Shown here: in pieces, positions 13,683 through 17,910 of the stretch
Position numbering within the stretch: the first letter of the stretch is position 1
Layout: the number at the start of each line of letters is the position of its first letter
NCBI GenBank assembly: GCA_046760705.1
Contig: JBHIER010000012.1
Location: forward strand, 1 to 17,910
Direction: 5' to 3'
DNA length: 17,910 bases
From: JBHIER01 sp046760705 [NCBI: bacterium]
GTDB taxonomy: Bacteria; JBHIER01; G020348925
Translations under genes and position numbers: made by a program
Notes under the pieces: model-generated
What the model was told of the DNA's origin: nothing
The model's input: the letters and a program-made list of their open reading frames with translations, nothing else
The model's database searches: none

Positions 13683-14616
13683 TCTCTTTCAGCTCCTTCA
13701 TCAGCCTGTCGAAGGCCAGGCGCTGTTTGGAGGCGAAGATCCTGTTGGCGATCTCCTCTCTGACCTCCCCGAGGGCCATCATACTTCCCGCCGGTTTGAC
13801 GTCGGTCACTTGAATGATGTGATACCCCCACTCTGTCCGGATGGGCTCGGAGATTTCGTCCACTTCGAGCAGAAAGGCGACGTTTCCAATTGCGGGGACC
13901 ACATCGTCTTCGGAGATCATGCCCAGATCGCCGCCTGCGGCGATGGTGGCTGTGTCCAGGGAGGTCTCGCGAACCAAATCTTCAAAAGATTCCCCCTTCT
14001 GCAACCGGTCTCTGACCTGCTTCGCCTTCTCTTCTGAGTCCACAAGGATATGCCGGGCCCGAATGCGGGGCTCGGTGAGGATAAATTCGTCCCGATGGTC
14101 GATGTAATAATCTTCGATCTCTCTCTCGGCGAGAGCCATCTGGCTGCCGACCCTTCTCTCCATCAACTCGGCGGCCAAGAGCTCCTTCTCCATCTGTCGA
14201 ATGACCCCCCTAATCCTTCTGTCCTTGTGCAGTTTTTCCCTCAAGGCCTCCCGATAGAGAACCTCGGTATCGATCCACTGGCGGACAAACTCCCTCTTCG
14301 CCTCCCCAGGAACCGGCCCGCCTTTTCCGGATGAAGTGAACACGGCTATCTCTTCCAGAGTCAAGACCTGGTTTCCGACCCTGGCTACAACGGTCTCTTT
14401 CTGGGTCCGGCCAGGGCATCCGATGGCCCCCAGCAGAATGAGAGCGAACCAGATGCCGTTGTGAACCCTCAGGGTTGACCAAACCCTGAGGACAGGGTGG
14501 CCAACTATTTTCGCCACCGATGGCCCGGATGTCGACCCCCACAAACAGGCTGAGTCTGTTTTGGGATGTGGGGGGGGTATTCCCTGACCGTTTTCCTGTC
14601 GGAAGGCTCGTGCCAT
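13606..14616 (-). CDS. Single-domain parvulin (PpiC-type) lipoprotein
   Basis: This is a peptidyl-prolyl isomerase with one parvulin domain (about 185-272 of 336 aa: RARHILVDSEEKA, GGDLGMI, TEWGYHIIQV). A SurA/PrsA-like helical N-domain (about 75-180) begins with ETVVARVGNQVLTLEEIAVF. A hydrophobic stretch ends in a lipobox, LLGAIGC (Cys67 from the ATG), so it is probably anchored to a membrane and faces the periplasm. The ATG at 14616 is 12 nt past the stop of the preceding gene, but it puts the lipobox too far in. An in-frame GTG at 14517 would place the Cys at residue 34, normal for a lipoprotein, though neither start has a strong ribosome binding site. The 3' end overlaps surA. Confidence 0.87.
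   Translation of the reverse strand: MARAFRQENGQGIPPPHPKTDSACLWGSTSGPSVAKIVGHPVLRVWSTLRVHNGIWFALILLGAIGCPGRTQKETVVARVGNQVLTLEEIAVFTSSGKGGPVPGEAKREFVRQWIDTEVLYREALREKLHKDRRIRGVIRQMEKELLAAELMERRVGSQMALAEREIEDYYIDHRDEFILTEPRIRARHILVDSEEKAKQVRDRLQKGESFEDLVRETSLDTATIAAGGDLGMISEDDVVPAIGNVAFLLEVDEISEPIRTEWGYHIIQVTDVKPAGSMMALGEVREEIANRIFASKQRLAFDRLMKELKENEQIEVNWDLIESEVSAEEKVHNGH
14467..14491 (-). promoter_or_regulatory. 10-bp perfect hairpin in the signal-sequence region of the parvulin gene
   Basis: CCTCAGGGTT (14467-14476) and AACCCTGAGG (14482-14491) form a perfect 10-bp stem with a 5-nt loop. If the GTG at 14517 is the true start, the hairpin begins about 26 nt into the coding sequence, where it could slow initiation. 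Otherwise it is only a coding-region palindrome. Confidence 0.4.
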
Positions 14617-14630
14617 CGACCCAGCCGCCT

Positions 14631-16325
14631 TTACCCTTGCTCCTGGGCCACCCTCATGGTCAGAACCTTGAGGTTGATATCCACAGAGGCCTTCTCCTTT
14701 AAGGCGGCCATGGCCCCCTCAAAAGCGGCTTCCTTCAGTTCCTTCTCCAATTTCCTTTCCATAATCGGTTTGGCCTCCTCGAAGGTCTGGGGCCGGGGCT
14801 CCTGTCTGTCGATCACCTTGAAGACAGAGTAGCCGCCTGGCACTTTGAGTGGCCCTCCGAACTGACCCACCTTCAGGGCAAAGGCCTCTTTCCCGATTGG
14901 ACCGTACTGGTTTTCCGTGAAGAAGCCGAACTTCCCGCCCCTTTTCGCCGCCCATTTTCTCTGGGAATGCTGCTTGGCCAAGGGGGCGATATCCGCACCC
15001 CGCTTGATCCTTTTCAAGAGACTTTCTGCCACCGTCTTCTCTTTGACCAAGATCTCCTGGATGTTGACTTGCTCCGGCAGGACATACTCTTCCCTGTGTT
15101 GCTCAAAATGGGACCTCATCTGCTCTTCGGTGATCTGCACCGAGTTTTCGATGTTCTTTCTGAACTGCTTGACCATCAACTCCTCTCGGCGCTTCCGGAC
15201 CGTCTCTCTGACCTTCTGCTCTCTCTCCAGACCCAGATCCTTCGCCTTCTCCACCAAGAAGTCGCTGGTCAGCATACCTTCTATCTGTCGCTTCAGGCTT
15301 TCAGTGTCGGTTGCCCTCGCCCTAGCCTGGGGAGGGAGTTCAGCTTCTCGCAGTAAGTAGTCTGCGAGGGTCAACTCTCCCCCTTTATGACGGGCCAGAA
15401 CAGTGGACTTTTCGATGTCAGTCAAATTTTCGGCGGTGAACTCACCTTCTCTCTTTTTTTCGCTGAGAAGGGCCAGAGCTTGCTCATCAAAGGCGAGGTT
15501 CTTTTCCCTTTTCAGATTCTCAATATACTCCTTAACCCTTTGTTGGAGCTCAGCCTTCTTCCGCCCCAACAACTGATTGCGGATCTGGTCTCTCATCTCG
15601 GAGTAGCTCCCCCGTTTGGCCTCACGTTTCTCTTCGACCCGAATGATGTGGTATCCGTATTGTGTTTCAACAACATCTGACGTTTGGCCTGGTTGGAGGG
15701 CGAAGGCGACCTTCTGGAACTCATCCACCATTCTGCCCCAACCGAAGAATCCCAGGTCCCCGCCCTTGGTCGCGGAACCAGTATCCTCTGAGTTCTCCCT
15801 GGCCAACTGGGCGAAGTCCTGGCCTTGCTCAACCAAGGTCAGGAGGGAGTCGATCTTGGCCCTGGCTTTTTGACGCGCCTCAGGTGAGGCATTTGTCGGA
15901 GCCTTTATTAAGATGTGCCGAGCTTTGACCTCCTCAGCCGAATGGTCATAAAAGTCCCGGATCTCGGACTCGCTCACCATTTTATTCAAAATCTCCCTAT
16001 TGTAAAGCTCCCTCAAGATGAGGTTTTTTTCCGTGCTCTCCACCTGCTTTGCGATCTCCTCATCCTTATCCAGGCCCTGGCGGTAAGCCTCCTGAACCAT
16101 CAACTTCTTTTGGATGAGGGAGTTTAGATACTCATGCTTGGCAGAGGAATCTTCCCGGGCCCGCCGATACTGCGGCGATTTCAGATACCCCTCCCTGAAC
16201 TCACCCCAGGTGATCTTCTCCCCCCCCACTTTGGCTACGACCAAACTGTCCTTCTTCGCACAACCCACGAAGAGGGCGGCCAAAAGCACCAGAGCAGCGG
16301 ACACGATTAAAACAGCTTTCCCCAT
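14631..16325 (-). CDS. Two-domain parvulin (PpiC/SurA-type) lipoprotein
   Basis: This 564-aa lipoprotein has a signal peptide with lipobox LFVGC (Cys22). Its helical N-domain opens SLVVAKVGGEKITWGEFREG. The first parvulin domain (about 133-232) is complete (KARHILIKAP, GGDLGFFGWG, TQYGYHIIRVEE). A long charged helical middle (240-410) follows, then a second parvulin-like domain (about 418-510: NIQEILVKE, GGKFGFFTENQYG, GGYSVFKV) in which the usual HIL entry is EIL. The second domain may therefore be catalytically weak and act as chaperone. The ATG at 16325 follows AAGGAG by 8 nt, and I prefer it over the longer frame at 16367. It is first in the five-gene operon leading to pdxA. Confidence 0.9.
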   Translation of the reverse strand: MGKAVLIVSAALVLLAALFVGCAKKDSLVVAKVGGEKITWGEFREGYLKSPQYRRAREDSSAKHEYLNSLIQKKLMVQEAYRQGLDKDEEIAKQVESTEKNLILRELYNREILNKMVSESEIRDFYDHSAEEVKARHILIKAPTNASPEARQKARAKIDSLLTLVEQGQDFAQLARENSEDTGSATKGGDLGFFGWGRMVDEFQKVAFALQPGQTSDVVETQYGYHIIRVEEKREAKRGSYSEMRDQIRNQLLGRKKAELQQRVKEYIENLKREKNLAFDEQALALLSEKKREGEFTAENLTDIEKSTVLARHKGGELTLADYLLREAELPPQARARATDTESLKRQIEGMLTSDFLVEKAKDLGLEREQKVRETVRKRREELMVKQFRKNIENSVQITEEQMRSHFEQHREEYVLPEQVNIQEILVKEKTVAESLLKRIKRGADIAPLAKQHSQRKWAAKRGGKFGFFTENQYGPIGKEAFALKVGQFGGPLKVPGGYSVFKVIDRQEPRPQTFEEAKPIMERKLEKELKEAAFEGAMAALKEKASVDINLKVLTMRVAQEQG

Positions 16326-16380
16326 CGTTCTTCTCCTTTCGAATGAGGTGCGTCGGACGTGTTCCAAAGCAACTATTCTT

Positions 16381-16409
16381 AATATAAGCCCTTACAACAG
16401 ATGAAGCAA
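16381..16409 (-). promoter_or_regulatory. Candidate promoter of the parvulin-surA-pdxA operon
   Basis: On the minus strand TTGCTT (16404-16409, three of six) lies 17 nt before TATATT (16381-16386, five of six). The transcription start would be near 16374, about 50 nt before the ATG at 16325. The -10 is good and the -35 poor. Confidence 0.45.
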
Positions 16410-16482
16410 GACATTTTTGGCAAAGGGGCGATGCGCATGGGCATTGTTTGTCGTGCGTGCTGCGTCTGGGAGGAGTGGAGTG

Positions 16483-16605
16483 GATAGTGGTGGCCGAATT
16501 AAACGGATTGGAGCAGTTCTGAGCTAAGCTGTATTCATCCGGTGCCTGCACTTGCTTGACCAGAACCATAAACCCCTGGTTTTCAGCGGAGTTCCAATAA
16601 TGCTT
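16483..16605 (-). pseudogene. Decayed T9SS C-terminal sorting-domain fragment
   Basis: In one minus-strand frame the DNA reads WNSAENQGFMVLVKQVQAP, then DEYSLAQNCSNPFNSATTI. The second part matches the start of T9SS type A sorting domains, whose usual form is 'Y-L-QNYPNPFNP-TTI'. Three consensus residues are changed (YP to CS, P to S). After TTI the expected strands are absent. Upstream, the frame continues only briefly. It is the tail of a once-secreted protein gene, now truncated on both sides. It sits between the kinase gene and the parvulin operon and shows that another secreted-protein gene has decayed here. Confidence 0.6.
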
Positions 16606-16824
16606 CCAGCTCGGGCAGCAGTATGCTTGTTTCGGATAAGCCCCTCAAGGGTGACTAGGGTTATGGTTACGATACCGGAAGCCTTTTGCCACCTACGAGG
16701 TGGGACGAGCCGCTTCCATTTTTTTCTTGGGCTGAGAGCGAAGGCCTTAAGGATTCCGGATTTGGGAGTTCGGATTGGCGAGAACCGAATCCCGAACTGC
16801 CACCACCATCCGCGAAGTCACATG

Positions 16825-16842
16825 CGCGCTTCGGAAAGCGCG
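16825..16842 (-). terminator. Hairpin immediately after the sugar-kinase stop
   Basis: CGCGCTT and AAGCGCG form a perfect 7-bp stem with a 4-nt loop, beginning 1 nt after the TAG stop of the kinase gene. There is no T-run on the minus strand, so it may protect the mRNA end or assist termination rather than act as a classical intrinsic terminator. Confidence 0.45.
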
Positions 16843-16843
16843 G

Positions 16844-17752
16844 CTACAACATACTTCTCTTCCGGAGAAAGTCCAAAGCCTCTTGAAGGGATGGGATGCC
16901 GGTGCGGCCGCCGAGACTGGTACATTTGAGGGCAGCCACAGCGCTGGCGAAGGTAGCAGTCTTCTTCAAATTCCACTCTTTTAACAACCCAAACGCAAAG
17001 GCTCCGTGAAAGACATCACCTGCCCCGGTCGTGTCTACTACGTTAACCTCAAATCCAGGATACGAAAACTGCTCATCTTTTGTGAAGCAGAGACCTCCAC
17101 GCTCTCCCTGAGTGATTACGACGATCTTTGGTCCCAAATTAAGTAGGTCTTGAGCGACTTGAGCGGGGTATTTACCGGAACCGTATTCTGCCACAAAGTA
17201 CTCCGGGGCGATGACCACATTGGCCAAAGCTAGTAGATCAGGGACGTGGGGCTTGAATGCCCCGGTGTCCAAGAGAACCTGGATACTCTTATCCCTGGCC
17301 ATCTTCGAAGCCGAAAGTGCCGCCTGTGGGTGAAGGCCATCAATCAGAAGGATCTTTCCTGAAAGGAGTAAGTCAGCGTTGAGGTCTGCTTCGGTGAGGG
17401 GACTCACAGCGCCTCTCCTGTGGACGATGGTCCTTTTGCCGGTATCTCTTTCTACTGTAACAAAGGAGAGAGGTGATGATCTTCCGTGCTCGACGATAAG
17501 GCCCCGAGTACCCACATCCTCTTCGATCAGACCGTCCAAGATTTGCTGGCCCCAATGGTCGTCCCCCACCTTGCCGATTAAGGCCACCTTTGCTCCCAGT
17601 CGGGCTAAGGTAACGGCAGCAGTGGCCGCCGGTCCCCCACCCTGCTGGAACAGTTTGAGAGCCTCGATCTTTGAGTCACTTCGAGGAAATTCCTCGACAA
17701 CCACAAGAAGGTCCCAAGCACAACAACCCAGACAGACGACGTCAAATTCCAT
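16844..17752 (-). CDS. PfkB-family carbohydrate kinase (ribokinase-like)
   Basis: This ATP-dependent sugar or nucleoside kinase of the ribokinase/PfkB family has about 302 aa, the usual family length. It opens MEFDVVCLGCCAWDLLVVVE. It carries the N-terminal glycine-rich signature QQGGGPAATAAVTLARLGAKV (two segments, about 38-58). It ends with the second PfkB signature DTTGAGDVFHGAFAFGL (241-257), where Asp247 is the catalytic base and GAG forms the anion hole. The substrate cannot be deduced. The ATG at 17752 is preferred; a GTG lies one codon earlier at 17755 and a stop just before it. The ribosome binding site is weak. The gene is followed at once by a hairpin and is not part of the parvulin operon. 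Confidence 0.9.
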   Translation of the reverse strand: MEFDVVCLGCCAWDLLVVVEEFPRSDSKIEALKLFQQGGGPAATAAVTLARLGAKVALIGKVGDDHWGQQILDGLIEEDVGTRGLIVEHGRSSPLSFVTVERDTGKRTIVHRRGAVSPLTEADLNADLLLSGKILLIDGLHPQAALSASKMARDKSIQVLLDTGAFKPHVPDLLALANVVIAPEYFVAEYGSGKYPAQVAQDLLNLGPKIVVITQGERGGLCFTKDEQFSYPGFEVNVVDTTGAGDVFHGAFAFGLLKEWNLKKTATFASAVAALKCTSLGGRTGIPSLQEALDFLRKRSML

Positions 17753-17755
17753 CAC

Positions 17756-17910
17756 AAGTCAGTTCATCTTGTTCACAGGTGCTAATGAACATTTCTCAAT
17801 CGATAGGACAATCATTACGGGCATAAAGCCCTACACTACAGACTTCTATCCCTGTGTAGTGATATTTTCAAAAAGGGCCTTCTGGTCATGGGAAAAATGA
17901 TATATCTTCT
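17756..17910. other. Upstream region of the sugar kinase, to window edge
   Basis: No complete gene is present. CACTACA and TGTAGTG (about 17833-17860) form a 7-bp stem with a 14-nt loop. On the minus strand TTGTCC (17807-17812) is followed by a TGTTC at the extended -10 spacing, a weak relative of the other promoter-like sites. An ATG at 17889 on the plus strand could start a divergent gene, but only eight codons are visible. Confidence 0.3.

Larger units (their letters stand above)
16410..16843. other. Region between the sugar kinase and the parvulin operon
   Basis: No intact gene is present. It contains the decayed T9SS tail (16483-16605), a CCACCT-ACG-AGGTGG palindrome (16689-16703), an imperfect hairpin around 16769-16797 (AGTTCGG opposite CCGAACT) and the hairpin just after the kinase stop (16825-16842). 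Short plus-strand frames here have no recognisable protein content. Confidence 0.5.

Noticed and set aside
17889-17910. Possible start of a divergent plus-strand gene (MGKMIYL)
   Set aside because: Only eight codons are visible and the ribosome binding site is not convincing, so a gene cannot be supported.
1-17910. CRISPR arrays, tRNA or rRNA genes
   Set aside because: I saw no regularly spaced direct repeats, no cloverleaf with a TTCGA/TTCAA arm and no ribosomal RNA signature segments on either strand.

Overview
The window looks like a piece of an anaerobic, Gram-negative, uncultured bacterium of the FCB-type candidate phyla (for example the KSB1, Zixibacteria, Latescibacteria or Marinimicrobia neighbourhood). 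That placement is an inference. It rests on a Type IX secretion (T9SS) C-terminal sorting domain ('QNYPNPFNP') on a large PQQ-propeller protein, a second decayed copy of such a tail, several outer-membrane-biogenesis lipoproteins and parvulins, and mercury-methylation genes. Every gene that I accept lies on the minus strand.

Layout, left to right. 1-160: start of a transposase that runs off the edge. 433-1896: M48-family metalloprotease lipoprotein. 1897-2152: dispersed-repeat fragments. 2153-4860: probable three-gene transcription unit read as 143-aa protein, secreted HExxH zincin, small lipoprotein. 4861-5500: decayed VapBC-type toxin-antitoxin pair with an excellent sigma70 promoter. 5649-7413: a three-gene unit read as small membrane protein, hgcA, hgcB. 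HgcA and HgcB are the corrinoid methyltransferase and ferredoxin that convert inorganic Hg(II) to methylmercury. 7414-7858: promoter candidates plus a 147-bp REP/MITE-like element. 7859-10885: one large secreted-protein gene (SH3-like, TPR, SH3-like, PQQ propeller, T9SS tail) broken by an in-frame TAA and lacking a recognisable signal peptide. 10895-16325: a five-gene envelope and housekeeping operon read as double-parvulin lipoprotein, single-parvulin lipoprotein, SurA-like chaperone, S4-domain RNA-binding protein, PdxA. 16410-16843: remnant of another T9SS tail and hairpins. 16844-17752: PfkB-family sugar kinase.

The most important content is hgcAB. HgcA has the cap-helix motif NVWCAAGK with Cys93 and a C-terminal membrane domain. 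HgcB has two [4Fe-4S] motifs, the conserved GVGC cysteine and a terminal Cys-Cys pair. The pair is translationally coupled (TGATG) and sits among mobile or decayed DNA: transposase, toxin-antitoxin remnant, REP-like element and a broken secreted-protein gene. This is consistent with an accessory locus. Three promoter-like sites share an unusual extended signature (ATTGACA, AGG in the spacer, TGTTA) at the boundaries of these units.
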